From Methylorubrum rhodesianum (GTDB lineage: Bacteria; Pseudomonadota; Alphaproteobacteria; Rhizobiales; Beijerinckiaceae): DNA of 64,000 nucleotides. The notes beneath the pieces are model-generated. The model saw only the letters and a list, made by a program, of their open reading frames with translations. It did not search any database and was not told the origin of the DNA. The stretch is taken from the NCBI RefSeq assembly GCF_014199985.1, contig NZ_JACHOS010000008.1, positions 124,001 to 188,000 on the forward strand. The letters are read 5' to 3'. The translations under genes and the position numbers were made by a program. Of the stretch, positions 46,141 through 56,032 are shown one piece after another; position 1 is the first letter of the stretch; each line of letters opens with the position of its first letter.

Positions 46141-46905
46141 TCAGTCCCGCTTTGCCCGTCGCCCGAAGATGGCGGTGCCGACGCGGACATGGGTCGCGCC
46201 CATCTGGATCGCGGCCGGAAAGTCGGCGCTCATGCCCATCGACAGGATCGGCAGGCCGTGGCGCTCGGCCAGGCGGGCGAGCAGGCCGAAGTGGGGGGAG
46301 GGCGGATCCTCGGCCGGGGGAATGCACATCAGGCCGTGGATCGCCAGGCCGTGGGTCTCGCGGCACTCCGAGAGCAGGACATCGACCTGATCGGGGGCGA
46401 CGCCCGCCTTCTGCGCCTCGTCCCCGGTATTGACCTGAATCAGGAGCTTGGGCGCCCGGCCGCTCCGGTCGATCTCCTTGGCCAACGCCGCGGCGAGGGA
46501 GAGACGATCGAGGGAGTGGATCACGTCGAACAGCTCGACCGCCTCACGCGCCTTGTTCGATTGGAGCGGGCCGACGAGGTGCAGTTCGACGTCCGGATAG
46601 CGCTTCCGAAGGGCGGGCCATTTGGCCCGTGATTCCTGCACGTAGTTCTCGCCGAACAGCCGCTGCCCCGCCTCCAGGGCCGGCAGGATGCCCTCGGCCG
46701 GCACGGTCTTCGAGACGGCGACGAGGTGTACGCTGTCGGGATCGCGCTCGCTGTCCTCGGCCGCCCGGCGGATGCTGGCGCGCACCTCCGCGAGGCCCGC
46801 GGCGACGTCGGCCTCGCCGACCGGCGGCTTGGTGTCGAGGGGCTCGATGTCCAGGGGCTGATCCGGGGTCTGGCTCTGATCGGGGGTCTGGCTCTGATCG
46901 GTCAT
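46141..46905 (-). CDS. yggS: YggS family pyridoxal phosphate-binding protein (PLPBP)
   Basis: A 254-residue protein with the PLP Lys in SVHLVAVSKTVP, then LFGENYVQESRAKW, LHLVGPLQSNKAREAVELFD and SMGMSADFPAAIQMGATHVRVGTAIFG. Members bind PLP and influence PLP, amino acid and 2-ketobutyrate homeostasis, with no clear catalytic activity. The N-terminus is unusual: a 22-residue acidic stretch with two SQTPDQ repeats precedes the conserved start. AAGGAGGG lies four bases before the ATG. Confidence 0.92.
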   Translation of the reverse strand: MTDQSQTPDQSQTPDQPLDIEPLDTKPPVGEADVAAGLAEVRASIRRAAEDSERDPDSVHLVAVSKTVPAEGILPALEAGQRLFGENYVQESRAKWPALRKRYPDVELHLVGPLQSNKAREAVELFDVIHSLDRLSLAAALAKEIDRSGRAPKLLIQVNTGDEAQKAGVAPDQVDVLLSECRETHGLAIHGLMCIPPAEDPPSPHFGLLARLAERHGLPILSMGMSADFPAAIQMGATHVRVGTAIFGRRAKRD

Positions 46906-47004
46906 GGGCCCTCCTTGCGGCGGCACCGCCGCGACTTCAAGGGCGGCGGCGCCTTTCCATCACCCCCGCCCGCGATATGCTGGCATCTCCCGAGACCAAC
47001 GGAG

Positions 47005-48084
47005 ATGCCCGGCCCGATGTTCGATACGCCCGCCGACGCCCAGACTCAGCTCGCGCAGGACTTTTCGCGCCCGCAGGTCGAGATGGTCGTCGAGGCGCTG
47101 ATGCCGGCGCTGGCGTTCCGGCCTCGGCCGAACGGCGGGGCCGGCCTCGGCGGCACGCGGATCGGCGGGACGCCCGATCTTCCGCCGGGCCTTGCATGGC
47201 CGCGCCGCGCCAAGCCCGCCGACATCGAGGCGATCGCCGCGCGCGGGAACGCCGAGGCCGGGGAGGAGATGCGGCGGCACCTCCGCAAGGAACTGCCCTA
47301 CGCCTTCTTCGCGCAGGTCGATCTCGGCGAGGCGCGAGAACGGACGAGAGGGCAGGGCACTCTCGCCGACGCCCTTCCGGGGCACGGCCGGCTGCTGTTC
47401 TTCTACGATCTCTCGGCCGGCCCCTGGGACAACGGATCCGAATCCGCCCGCGTCATCTGGGACGAGAGCCCGCGCGAGGGGCTCGCCGCTCAGGCCCTGC
47501 CGCCCGACCTCGCCGCGGCGGCCGAGGAACACCGGGCGGAGATCGCGAGGGTCAATCGGGAGTTCAAGCTGCCCCTGCCGAAGCCGGATTCCGGCACGCC
47601 CTACGGCGGCCCGGCCCGGCCGATGAGCCTGCATGTCATCCTGCGCCCGCCGGCAATCGAGAGCCTGGAAATGGAAGCGCGGCCGGCTCTCAAGACTGCC
47701 CTGGGCCGGCATTCGAACGGCGCGAACCGCTTTCGCGACAGCTATCAGGCGCTCTTTTCGCGGGCCTTCGACTGCTATCACGGCGCGGCCAATCCGGGCC
47801 GGCGCCACCAGTTCCTCGGCTCGCCGCTACCCGAGCAGAGCGACCCCCGTTTCGAGGCGGAGGTCGTCAGCCGTTTCGGCGTGCAGCATCTCAGCCGGGA
47901 GGCGTGGACGGCGCGCAGGCCCGAGATCGAGGCGGGTGCGCGCTCCTGGCGCCTGCTCCTGCAGATCGATGTCGGCGACTTCCTTCAGGAGAACGGGGAG
48001 GGGACCGTCTATTTCCTGATCCGCGCCGCCGATCTCGCGGATCGCCGCTTCGATCGGGTGGTCGCGGTCTATCAGCAGACCTGA
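47005..48084 (+). CDS. DUF1963 (YwqG-like) domain protein
   Basis: A 359-residue protein with the YwqG-like layout: GGTPDLPPGLAWPRR (the conserved G-G-x-PxLP-x-xxxWP motif), LPYAFFAQVDLGEA, RLLFFYDLSAGPWDN, and a late RSWRLLLQIDVGDFLQENGEGTVYFLIRAADL. The function of the family is unknown. A start at 47017 (MFDTPADAQ) is an alternative; GGAG at 47001 is too close for 47005 and rather far for 47017. It diverges from yggS. Confidence 0.82.
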   Translation: MPGPMFDTPADAQTQLAQDFSRPQVEMVVEALMPALAFRPRPNGGAGLGGTRIGGTPDLPPGLAWPRRAKPADIEAIAARGNAEAGEEMRRHLRKELPYAFFAQVDLGEARERTRGQGTLADALPGHGRLLFFYDLSAGPWDNGSESARVIWDESPREGLAAQALPPDLAAAAEEHRAEIARVNREFKLPLPKPDSGTPYGGPARPMSLHVILRPPAIESLEMEARPALKTALGRHSNGANRFRDSYQALFSRAFDCYHGAANPGRRHQFLGSPLPEQSDPRFEAEVVSRFGVQHLSREAWTARRPEIEAGARSWRLLLQIDVGDFLQENGEGTVYFLIRAADLADRRFDRVVAVYQQT

Positions 48085-48206
48085 ACTGCCCTCAGCGCTG
48101 CCCCTCGATCGTTGACCCTTGACCGCACGGATATGCTACGTGCCGGGCTCCGGCCCCCGAGTCTGCCTCGCGCGGCCCGCCCCTTACGCTGATCCCGGCG
48201 CCCACG

Positions 48207-50846
48207 ATGACCGATCCCGCACATTCCTCTCCGGCCGCGCAAGAGCGCCCTCAAGAGCGTCACCAGGAGCGCTACAACGCGAAGGATGCCGAGCCGCGCT
48301 GGCAGCAGGCCTGGGACGCGGCCAAGCTGTTCGAGACGAGGAACGACGACCCGCGCCCGAAATACTACGTGCTCGAGATGTTCCCCTACCCGTCGGGGCG
48401 CATCCATATCGGCCACGTGCGCAACTACGCCATGGGCGACGTCGTGGCGCGCTACAAGCGGGCCAAGGGCCACAACGTGCTGCACCCGATGGGCTGGGAC
48501 GCGTTCGGCCTGCCCGCCGAGAACGCGGCGATGGAGCGCAAGGTCAACCCGCGGGACTGGACCTACGCCAATATCGCGACCATGCGCGGGCAGCTCCAGA
48601 GCATGGGCCTGTCGCTGGATTGGAGCCGGGAGATCGCGACCTGCGACCCCGACTACTACAAGCACCAGCAGCGCATGTTCCTCGACTTCCTGGCCAAGGG
48701 ACTCGTGACGCGCCGTACGGCGAAGGTGAACTGGGATCCGGTCGATCACACCGTGCTCGCCAACGAGCAGGTGATCGACGGGCGCGGCTGGCGCTCGGGT
48801 GCGCTGGTGGAGCAGCGCGAGCTGACCCAGTGGTTCTTCAAGATCACCGATTTCGCGCAGGATCTGCACGACGCCCTCGACGGGCTGGAGCGCTGGCCGG
48901 AAAAGGTCAGGCTGATGCAGCGCAACTGGATCGGACGCTCGGAAGGGCTGGAGGTGCGCTTCGCGCTGGCCGCGCCGTTCGCCGGCACGCAGGAGCTGAC
49001 GGTCTATACGACGCGCCCCGACACGCTGTTCGGCGCCCGGTTCCTGGCGATCTCGGTCGACCATCCGCTCGCCAAGGCCCTGGCCGAATCCGGCCCGCGG
49101 GCGGCGGAGCTGCAGGCCTTCGCCGAGGAGTGCCGCCGCATCGGCACGGCGCAGGAGGCGATCGATACGGCGGACAAGCTCGGTTTCGACACCGGTCTCA
49201 CCGTGCGCCACCCGCTCGACCCCGCCTGGGAGCTGCCGGTCTACGTCGCGAATTTCGTGCTGATGGAGTACGGCACCGGCGCCGTGTTCGGCTGTCCGGC
49301 GCACGACCAGCGCGACCTCGATTTCTCGAACAAATACGGGCTCGGCAACACGCCGGTGGTCTGCCCCGAGGGGCAGGATCCGGAGACCTTCGTCATCACC
49401 GACACCGCCTATGACGGCGACGGGCGGATGATCCATTCGCGCTTCCTCGACGGCATGACCACCGACGAGGCGTTCAGCACCGTTGCGGACCGGCTGGAGG
49501 GTGAGACCCTGAACGGCGGACCGGTGGCGCGTCGAAAGGTGCAGTTCCGCCTGCGCGACTGGGGCGTCTCGCGCCAGCGCTACTGGGGCTGCCCGATCCC
49601 GATCATCCACTGCGAGGCCTGCGGCCCGGTGCCCGTGCCGGTGTCGGATCTGCCGGTGAAGCTGCCCGACGAGGTCTCGTTCGACCAACCCGGCAATCCG
49701 CTGGAGCGGGACCATGCGTGGCGCAAGGTGCCGTGCCCGCGCTGCGGTGAGCCCGCGCGCCGCGAGACCGATACCATGGACACCTTCGTCGATTCGTCCT
49801 GGTACTACGCCCGCTTCACAGCGCCCTGGCTCGCCGATGCTCCGACCGACCGCAGGACCGTCGATCACTGGCTCGCCGTCGATCAGTATATCGGCGGCGT
49901 CGAGCACGCGATCCTGCACCTGCTCTACTCGCGCTTCTTCATGCGAGCGATGCGGGAGACCGGCTGGTCGGGCGTCTCGGAGCCGTTCGCCGGCCTGTTC
50001 ACCCAAGGGATGGTCGTCCACGAGACCTACAAGGACCCGGCGGGCGCCTGGGTGCCGCCGGCCGAGATCCGATTCGAGACCGAGGGCGGAGAGCGCAAGG
50101 CATTTCACGTGAAAACCGGCGCGCCGATCGAGGTCGGCCCGACCGAGAAGATGTCGAAGTCGAAGAAGAACGTCGTCGATCCCGACGACATCATCGCGAG
50201 CTACGGCGCCGACACCGCCCGCTGGTTCATGCTGTCCGACTCGCCGCCGGAGCGCGACGTGATCTGGACCGAGGAGGGCGTGCAGGGCGCCGCCCGCTTC
50301 GTGCAGCGCGTCTGGCGCCTCGTCCACGGCGCGGCGGGCGCGAACGGATCCGAAGGCCCCGGCGACATCGCCCTGCGCAAGGCCGCCCACAAGGCCCTCG
50401 CGGCCGTCGGCGAGGACATCGAGCGCCTGCGCTTCAACCGCTGCGTCGCCCACATCTACACGCTGGCCAACGCCCTCGACGAGGGCCTGCGCGGCGGCGC
50501 GTCCAAGGGGGCAACGGGGGAGGCCGCGCGCATCCTCGTCCAGCTCATCGCGCCGATGATGCCGCATCTGGCCGAGGAATGCTGGCATGTGCTGAGCGGG
50601 GAGGGGCTGGTCGCCGAGGCGTCCTGGCCGGTGGCCGATCAGGCCTTGCTGGTCGAGGACGAAATCACCCTGCCGGTGCAGATCAACGGCAAGAAGCGGG
50701 CGGACGTCACCGTGCCGCGCGATGCCGACGCCAAGGCCGTCGAGGCGGCGACGCTGGCGCTGGAGCCGGTGCAGCGCGCCCTCGAAGGCCGCATTCCGAA
50801 GAAGGTCATCGTGGTGCCGGGGCGGATCGTGAATCTGGTTGTGTGA
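48207..50846 (+). CDS. leuS: Leucine--tRNA ligase
   Basis: An 879-residue class I synthetase. The N-terminus holds [19 protein letters not shown] with the HIGH motif; the CP1 editing domain has [16 protein letters not shown] and [17 protein letters not shown]; the KMSKS motif is in [16 protein letters not shown]. The C-terminal domain ends at [11 protein letters not shown] degenerate parS-like core lies inside at 50101-50116. In many rhizobial genomes leuS lies beside lptE-holA-parB; here it sits upstream of mnmE on the plus strand instead. Confidence 0.98.
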   Translation: MTDPAHSSPAAQERPQERHQERYNAKDAEPRWQQAWDAAKLFETRNDDPRPKYYVLEMFPYPSGRIHIGHVRNYAMGDVVARYKRAKGHNVLHPMGWDAFGLPAENAAMERKVNPRDWTYANIATMRGQLQSMGLSLDWSREIATCDPDYYKHQQRMFLDFLAKGLVTRRTAKVNWDPVDHTVLANEQVIDGRGWRSGALVEQRELTQWFFKITDFAQDLHDALDGLERWPEKVRLMQRNWIGRSEGLEVRFALAAPFAGTQELTVYTTRPDTLFGARFLAISVDHPLAKALAESGPRAAELQAFAEECRRIGTAQEAIDTADKLGFDTGLTVRHPLDPAWELPVYVANFVLMEYGTGAVFGCPAHDQRDLDFSNKYGLGNTPVVCPEGQDPETFVITDTAYDGDGRMIHSRFLDGMTTDEAFSTVADRLEGETLNGGPVARRKVQFRLRDWGVSRQRYWGCPIPIIHCEACGPVPVPVSDLPVKLPDEVSFDQPGNPLERDHAWRKVPCPRCGEPARRETDTMDTFVDSSWYYARFTAPWLADAPTDRRTVDHWLAVDQYIGGVEHAILHLLYSRFFMRAMRETGWSGVSEPFAGLFTQGMVVHETYKDPAGAWVPPAEIRFETEGGERKAFHVKTGAPIEVGPTEKMSKSKKNVVDPDDIIASYGADTARWFMLSDSPPERDVIWTEEGVQGAARFVQRVWRLVHGAAGANGSEGPGDIALRKAAHKALAAVGEDIERLRFNRCVAHIYTLANALDEGLRGGASKGATGEAARILVQLIAPMMPHLAEECWHVLSGEGLVAEASWPVADQALLVEDEITLPVQINGKKRADVTVPRDADAKAVEAATLALEPVQRALEGRIPKKVIVVPGRIVNLVV
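50101..50116. other. Degenerate parS-like core inside leuS
   Basis: The 12-bp core TTTCACGTGAAA is perfect, but the outer two bases on each side differ from the consensus. It might be a weak ParB site or a chance palindrome. Confidence 0.3.
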
Positions 50847-50933
50847 CCCGGCTCGCCCGAAGCGATCCTGCCGAGCGGGCCAGACCGCCGGTCTCTCTCC
50901 GGGGAGGGCGGCTGGCCGAGTGAGCGAAAGGCC

Positions 50934-52268
50934 ATGACCGACGCCCTCCCCGCCCGCGACGACACCATCTTCGCCCCGGCGAGCGGCTCCGGCCGCGCGG
51001 CGGTGGCGGTGGTGCGCATCAGCGGGCCGGCTTCGGGGTGCGCCCTCGATCTCCTGGCCGGCGGACGCCCGGAGCCGCGCCGGCTCTCCCTGCGCCGCCT
51101 GCGCGATCCCGAATCCGGGGACACGCTCGATCAGGCGCTCGTCGCGTGGCTCCCCGGTCCCGCCACCGCGACCGGCGAGGACATGGCCGAATTCCACCTC
51201 CACGGCGGCCTCGCGGTGCGGACCGCGGTGCTGCGGGCCCTCGCTCGCGTGCCGGGCTGCCGGCCGGCCGAGGCCGGGGCCTTCAGTCGCCGCGCCTTCC
51301 TCAACGGGCGCATCGATCTCACCGAAGCGGAAGGCATCGCCGATCTCATCGACGCGGAGACCGAGGCGCAGCGCGTCCAAGCTCTGCGCCAGCTCGACGG
51401 GGCCCTCGGCCGCCAAGTCGCCGCGTGGCGCGAGACCGGCATCGAACTCCTCGCCGGCGCAGAGGCCGCCCTCGATTTCGCCGACGAGGGCGACGTGGAC
51501 GAGGACGGCCTCGACGCCGCCCTGTCCGGCCGCGCCGCCGCCCTGCGCGATGCGATTCGCGGCGCTCTCGCCGATGGGCGCCGGGGCGAGCGGCTGCGCG
51601 AGGGCTTCTGCGTCGTGCTGGCCGGCGCTCCCAATGCCGGGAAATCCACCCTGCTCAACCGCCTGAGCGGGCGCGAGGCCGCCATCGTCTCGGACATTCC
51701 GGGCACGACCCGCGACGCCATCGAGGTGCGCTGCGATCTCGGTGGGCTGCCGGTGGTGCTGGTCGACACCGCGGGCCTGCGCGAGACGGAGGACGCGATC
51801 GAGGCGGAGGGCGTGAGGCGGACGCATCGCCACATCCGAAGCGCCGACCTCGTGCTCCACCTCGTTCCGCCGGACGGCGAGGCCGTCACGGAGGGCCTCT
51901 CGGATATCCCCGCTCTTCTCGTTCGCACCAAGAGCGATCTCGCGACCGGAGCGGCAGCGGAGGGCGGTCTCACCGTTTCGGCGGTCACGGGCGCGGGCCT
52001 GGACGCGCTGCTCGACGCCGTTCAGGACGCGGCCGCGGCCTCTCTCGGCCGGGGCGACGCCCTCGTCACCCGCGAGCGCCATCGGGACGCGCTGTCCCGG
52101 GCAGCCGCTCACCTCAACCGCGTCGCCGCCGCACCCGCCGGCTTCCCGCCGGAACTGATCACGGAGGATCTGCGGCTTGCCGTCCGGGCGCTGGGCGAGG
52201 TCGGCGGCCATGTCGGGGTCGAGGAGATGCTGGACCGCCTGTTCGCCGGCTTCTGCATCGGCAAATAG
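50934..52268 (+). CDS. mnmE: tRNA uridine-5-carboxymethylaminomethyl(34) synthesis GTPase MnmE
   Basis: A 444-residue protein. The N-terminal domain has DTIFAPASGSGRAAVAVVRISGP and FHLHGGLAV; the G domain has GAPNAGKSTLLNRLSGREAAIVSD, DIPGTTRDAIE, DTAGLRETEDAIE and a TKSD G4; the C-terminus ends FCIGK, the catalytic C-x-GK motif. With MnmG it modifies the wobble uridine of several tRNAs. mnmG follows after 139 bases in the same direction. Confidence 0.97.
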   Translation: MTDALPARDDTIFAPASGSGRAAVAVVRISGPASGCALDLLAGGRPEPRRLSLRRLRDPESGDTLDQALVAWLPGPATATGEDMAEFHLHGGLAVRTAVLRALARVPGCRPAEAGAFSRRAFLNGRIDLTEAEGIADLIDAETEAQRVQALRQLDGALGRQVAAWRETGIELLAGAEAALDFADEGDVDEDGLDAALSGRAAALRDAIRGALADGRRGERLREGFCVVLAGAPNAGKSTLLNRLSGREAAIVSDIPGTTRDAIEVRCDLGGLPVVLVDTAGLRETEDAIEAEGVRRTHRHIRSADLVLHLVPPDGEAVTEGLSDIPALLVRTKSDLATGAAAEGGLTVSAVTGAGLDALLDAVQDAAAASLGRGDALVTRERHRDALSRAAAHLNRVAAAPAGFPPELITEDLRLAVRALGEVGGHVGVEEMLDRLFAGFCIGK

Positions 52269-52407
52269 CATCGACACGTCGCGCGTTCGGTCGCCGCCAT
52301 CCGAGCACCGCGGCCCGCCGGCCCCCGGCGGTCTGGAACCGTGGCGAGGGGTGCGACCGGACCACTCCGCGTTGACCTCCTCCACGGCGCGCGCATAAGC
52401 ACGAGGC

Positions 52408-54282
52408 ATGCACGAACACTCTTCCAGCTACGACGTCATCGTCGTCGGCGGCGGCCATGCCGGCGTCGAAGCTGCGGCTGCGGCCGCCCGTGTCGGCGCC
52501 CGCACGGCACTGGTCACGCACCGGGCCGCGACCATCGGCGCGATGTCCTGCAACCCCGCCATCGGCGGTCTCGGCAAGGGCCATCTCGTGCGCGAGGTGG
52601 ATGCACTGGACGGGCTGATGGGCCGCGTCGCCGATGCCGCCGGCATCCAGTTCCGCCTGCTCAACCGCCGGAAGGGGCCGGCCGTGCGCGGCCCCCGCAC
52701 CCAGGCCGACCGGGCGCTCTACGCCCGTGCCATGCAGTCGGCGGTGGCCGAGACGCCCGGCCTGACCGTGATCGAGGGCGAGGCCGACGATCTGATCGTC
52801 GAGGCGGGCCGCGTCGCGGGCGCGGTGCTCACGGATGGGCGGCGCCTCGACGCCGCGGCGGTGGTCATCACGACGGGCACCTTCCTGCGCGGGCTGATCC
52901 ATATCGGCGAGCGTCAGATCCCCGCCGGCCGTGTCGATGAAGAGCCAGCCCTCGGGCTGGCGCGGACGCTCGACCGGCACGGCTTTCGCCTCGGCCGCCT
53001 GAAGACCGGCACACCGCCCCGCCTCGACGGACGCACCATCGACTGGGGCGCGCTGGAGATGCAGCACGCCGACGCCGAGCCCGTGCCGTTCTCGACCCTG
53101 ACCGAGCGGATCACGACGCCGCAGATCGCCTGCGGCATCACGCGCACCACGCAAGCGGTCCACGACCTGATCCGGGCCAACCTCCACCGCTCGCCGATGT
53201 ATTCCGGCGGCATCAGTAGCCGCGGCCCCCGCTACTGCCCCTCAATCGAGGACAAGGTGGTGCGTTTCGGCGATCGCGAGGGCCACCAGATTTTCCTCGA
53301 ACCGGAAGGGCTCGACGATCCGACGGTCTATCCGAACGGAATCTCGACGGCGCTTCCCGAAATGGTCCAAGCCGGCATCATCGCCGCCATTCCGGGCCTG
53401 GAGCGGGCCCGCATCCTGCGGCCGGGCTACGCCATCGAGTACGATTACGTCGATCCGCGCGAACTCGACGCGACGCTCCAGACCAAGCGCCTGCCCGGGC
53501 TGTTCCTGGCGGGCCAGATCAACGGCACCACCGGCTACGAGGAGGCGGCGGGGCAGGGGCTGGTGGCCGGCCTCAACGCGGCCCGGCTGGCTGGCGGCTC
53601 GGATCTCGCGATCTTCGACCGGGCCGAATCCTATCTCGGCGTGATGATCGACGACCTCGTCACCCATGGGGTGAGCGAGCCCTACCGCATGTTCACCTCG
53701 CGCTCGGAATACCGCCTGAGCCTGCGCGTGGACAATGCGGACGAGCGTCTGACCGCGCGCGGCATGGCCCTCGGCTGCGTCGGCTCCGCCCGCGCCGCGC
53801 ATTTCGCAGCCTCGCAGGCCGCGCTCGCCGCGACGCGCGCACGGCTCGACGCCCTGAGCCTCACTCCGAACGAGGCCGCGCTCCACGGCCTCTCTCTCAA
53901 CCGCGACGGGTTGCGCCGCAGCGCCTTCCAGCTTCTGTCCTATCCGGAGATCGGCTGGGATCGGCTCGCGGCGGTCTGGCCGGAGCTGGCGCGGGTGCCG
54001 CCACGGGTCGCCGAGCGGCTGCGGACGGATGCGACCTACGCCGTCTATCTCGACCGGCAGCAGACCGACATCTCCGCCTTCCGTCGCGACGAGGCGGTGC
54101 GCCTGCCGGCCTCCCTCGATTACGGCGCGATTCCCGGCCTCTCCAACGAGATGCGGATCAAGCTCGACAGCGTGCGTCCGATCACCCTCGGCCAGGCGGC
54201 CCGCATTGAGGGCGTCACCCCGGCGGCCTTGACGCTGCTCGCAGCCCACGCGCGGCGTAGCCGGACCCAAGCGACGACTTGA
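52408..54282 (+). CDS. mnmG: tRNA uridine-5-carboxymethylaminomethyl(34) synthesis enzyme MnmG
   Basis: A 624-residue flavoprotein starting with the FAD dinucleotide motif [14 protein letters not shown], followed by [17 protein letters not shown], the GidA signatures [16 protein letters not shown] and [19 protein letters not shown], and a helical C-terminal domain that binds MnmE. It is the FAD partner of MnmE in cmnm5U34 synthesis. Length is about that of the family (629 in E. coli). Confidence 0.97.
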   Translation: MHEHSSSYDVIVVGGGHAGVEAAAAAARVGARTALVTHRAATIGAMSCNPAIGGLGKGHLVREVDALDGLMGRVADAAGIQFRLLNRRKGPAVRGPRTQADRALYARAMQSAVAETPGLTVIEGEADDLIVEAGRVAGAVLTDGRRLDAAAVVITTGTFLRGLIHIGERQIPAGRVDEEPALGLARTLDRHGFRLGRLKTGTPPRLDGRTIDWGALEMQHADAEPVPFSTLTERITTPQIACGITRTTQAVHDLIRANLHRSPMYSGGISSRGPRYCPSIEDKVVRFGDREGHQIFLEPEGLDDPTVYPNGISTALPEMVQAGIIAAIPGLERARILRPGYAIEYDYVDPRELDATLQTKRLPGLFLAGQINGTTGYEEAAGQGLVAGLNAARLAGGSDLAIFDRAESYLGVMIDDLVTHGVSEPYRMFTSRSEYRLSLRVDNADERLTARGMALGCVGSARAAHFAASQAALAATRARLDALSLTPNEAALHGLSLNRDGLRRSAFQLLSYPEIGWDRLAAVWPELARVPPRVAERLRTDATYAVYLDRQQTDISAFRRDEAVRLPASLDYGAIPGLSNEMRIKLDSVRPITLGQAARIEGVTPAALTLLAAHARRSRTQATT

Positions 54283-54388
54283 GGGCCATGAGGATTTTAT
54301 TCCAAGACCTTGATCTGACCGGCCATGGCTTCAACGGCCTGTCGCGCGCGCTGTTGGGTTGCCGGGCTAAGGGGGAGTGAACCCTTGG

Positions 54389-54414
54389 AAATTGTAAGTC
54401 ACCGCCGACAATTT
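54389..54414. repeat. AT-rich inverted repeat upstream of rsmG
   Basis: Arms aaattgt (54389-54395) and acaattt (54408-54414) flank a 12-base loop 18 bases before the rsmG ATG. It is unusual for such GC-rich DNA. It may form an RNA hairpin over the ribosome site or serve as an operator; the role is unknown. Confidence 0.4.
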
Positions 54415-54431
54415 TCGGACCGACGCCGCGC

Positions 54432-55067
54432 ATGAGCACTGATTTGCGTCGTCGCGTGCTCGACGAGCACAATGTTTCACGTGAAACAGCCGAGGCTCTC
54501 GACCTTTACGTTGCGCAGCTCACGCGCTGGCAAACCGTCAAGAATCTCGTCGGCCCAGCCACCTTAGCCGAGGTCTGGCAGCGCCACGTCGCCGACGCCC
54601 TCCAATTGCTCACCCTCGCACCGGAGGCCAAGCGCTGGCTCGACCTCGGTTCGGGTGCCGGCATCCCTGGGCTCATCCTCGCCATCGCCGGGAGGGGAAA
54701 AACGGATTTTCATGTCAGCCTCGTCGAGAGCAATGCGCGCAAATGCGCCTTCCTCTCGGAGACGGCCCGCCTCACCGGTGCGCCCGTCACCGTCCACAAC
54801 GCGCGCATCGAAGCCGTCGTCGGCACACTGAGTGGTATCGAAATCGTCTGCGCCCGCGCCCTGGCTCCGCTCTCGCAACTCCTGGCATGGACCGAACCTT
54901 TGTTGACAAGCGGCACCATCGGGCTTTTTCCGAAGGGACGTGATGCAGCCGCGGAATTGACCGAGGCCGAGGATGCGTGGACATTCACCCGCGACCTGAT
55001 TCCGAGCCGCACCGACTCGCAGGCACGGATCGTGCGCGTCACGTCGCTTTCCCGCGTGGACCCATGA
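54432..55067 (+). CDS. rsmG: 16S rRNA (guanine(527)-N(7))-methyltransferase RsmG
   Basis: A 211-residue enzyme with the SAM-binding motif WLDLGSGAGIPGLILAIAG and the VTVHNARIEAV segment. It methylates G527 of 16S rRNA. A perfect 16-bp parS site is embedded in codons 15-19 (54473-54488). The stop overlaps the parA ATG (ATGA). It is the classical gidB position upstream of parAB. Confidence 0.95.
   Translation: MSTDLRRRVLDEHNVSRETAEALDLYVAQLTRWQTVKNLVGPATLAEVWQRHVADALQLLTLAPEAKRWLDLGSGAGIPGLILAIAGRGKTDFHVSLVESNARKCAFLSETARLTGAPVTVHNARIEAVVGTLSGIEIVCARALAPLSQLLAWTEPLLTSGTIGLFPKGRDAAAELTEAEDAWTFTRDLIPSRTDSQARIVRVTSLSRVDP
54473..54488. promoter_or_regulatory. parS centromere site
   Basis: TGTTTCACGTGAAACA, an exact match to the chromosomal parS consensus and a perfect palindrome, lies inside the rsmG reading frame 576 bases before the parA ATG. 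It is the binding site for ParB, which spreads from it to build the partition complex. Confidence 0.92.
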
Positions 55068-55924
55068 CCGACTTATCCATGGCCTCACCGGCCCAGGCTG
55101 CTCCGGCGCAAGCCAAACCGCTCCGGGTGCTCGCGCTCGCCAACCAGAAGGGTGGCGTCGGCAAGACGACCACGGCGATCAATCTCGGCACGGCCCTGGC
55201 CGCCATCGGCGAACAGGTGCTGGTGATCGACCTCGACCCGCAGGGCAACGCCTCCACGGGTCTCGGCATCGACCGCCGCCGCCGCAAGGTCTCGACCTAT
55301 CACGTCATGGCGGGCGAGGCGCCGCTGGCGGATGCGATCACGCCGACGGCGGTGCCGCGGCTCTCCGTCGCCCCGTCGACCATGGACCTGCTCGGCCTCG
55401 AGCTCGAGCTGGCGAGCGCCCAGGATCGGGCCCATCGCCTGCGCAACATCCTGCGCGAGCTCACGACCCCGGCGGGTATCGAGCCCATCAGCTACGTGCT
55501 GATCGACTGCCCCCCCTCGCTCAACCTGCTCACCATCAACGCGCTTGCCGCCGCCGATGCGGTGATGGTGCCGCTGCAATGCGAGTTCTTCGCGCTTGAG
55601 GGCCTGAGCCAGTTGCTGCGCACCGTCGAGCAGGTACGCGGGGCACTGAACCCCAAGCTCCAGATCCAGGGTGTCGTGCTCACCATGTACGACCCGCGCA
55701 ACAACCTCTCGACGCAGGTCGTTGCCGACGTGCGCGGCTTCATGGGCGACAAGGTCTACGAGACCATGATCCCGCGCAACGTGCGCGTCTCGGAGGCGCC
55801 CTCGCACGGCAAACCGGTTCTGCTCTACGACCTCAAATGCGCCGGCTCGCAGGCCTATCTGCGGCTCGCCTCGGAAGTGATCCAGCGGGAGGGGCGGGCG
55901 CCCCCGCCCGCGGCCGCCGCTTAG
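55064..55924 (+). CDS. parA: Chromosome partitioning ATPase ParA
   Basis: A 286-residue ParA/Soj. The deviant Walker A motif is NQKGGVGKTTTAINLGTAL; further landmarks are VIDLDPQGNASTGLGID, SYVLIDCPPSLNLLTINAL and MVPLQCEFFALEGL. It uses ATP to move ParB-parS complexes. It is translationally coupled to rsmG by ATGA and lies 108 bases before parB. The 14-residue N-terminal tail before LRVLALANQKG is Ala/Gln-rich. Confidence 0.97.
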   Translation: MTDLSMASPAQAAPAQAKPLRVLALANQKGGVGKTTTAINLGTALAAIGEQVLVIDLDPQGNASTGLGIDRRRRKVSTYHVMAGEAPLADAITPTAVPRLSVAPSTMDLLGLELELASAQDRAHRLRNILRELTTPAGIEPISYVLIDCPPSLNLLTINALAAADAVMVPLQCEFFALEGLSQLLRTVEQVRGALNPKLQIQGVVLTMYDPRNNLSTQVVADVRGFMGDKVYETMIPRNVRVSEAPSHGKPVLLYDLKCAGSQAYLRLASEVIQREGRAPPPAAAA

Positions 55925-56032
55925 TGTCCCTCGCACAACGCCCAACGCGCCGGTGCGACCGGAAGGGACGCGCTCCGTGACCGGGCGGTTTGTGCGGCGC
56001 TCTTCGTCATTCAAGAGTTTGGAGTTTGGATC

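Noticed and set aside
48072-52409. A 1445-codon minus-strand open frame opposite leuS and mnmE
   Set aside because: It lies wholly antisense to two certain genes. Its length is explained by the high GC content at third codon positions; its His/Gly/Arg-rich product matches no family.
55073-55081. DnaA-box-like TTATCCATG near the parA start
   Set aside because: Two mismatches from TTATCCACA, single and inside coding sequence; no cluster or AT-rich unwinding element, so no replication origin is claimed in this window.
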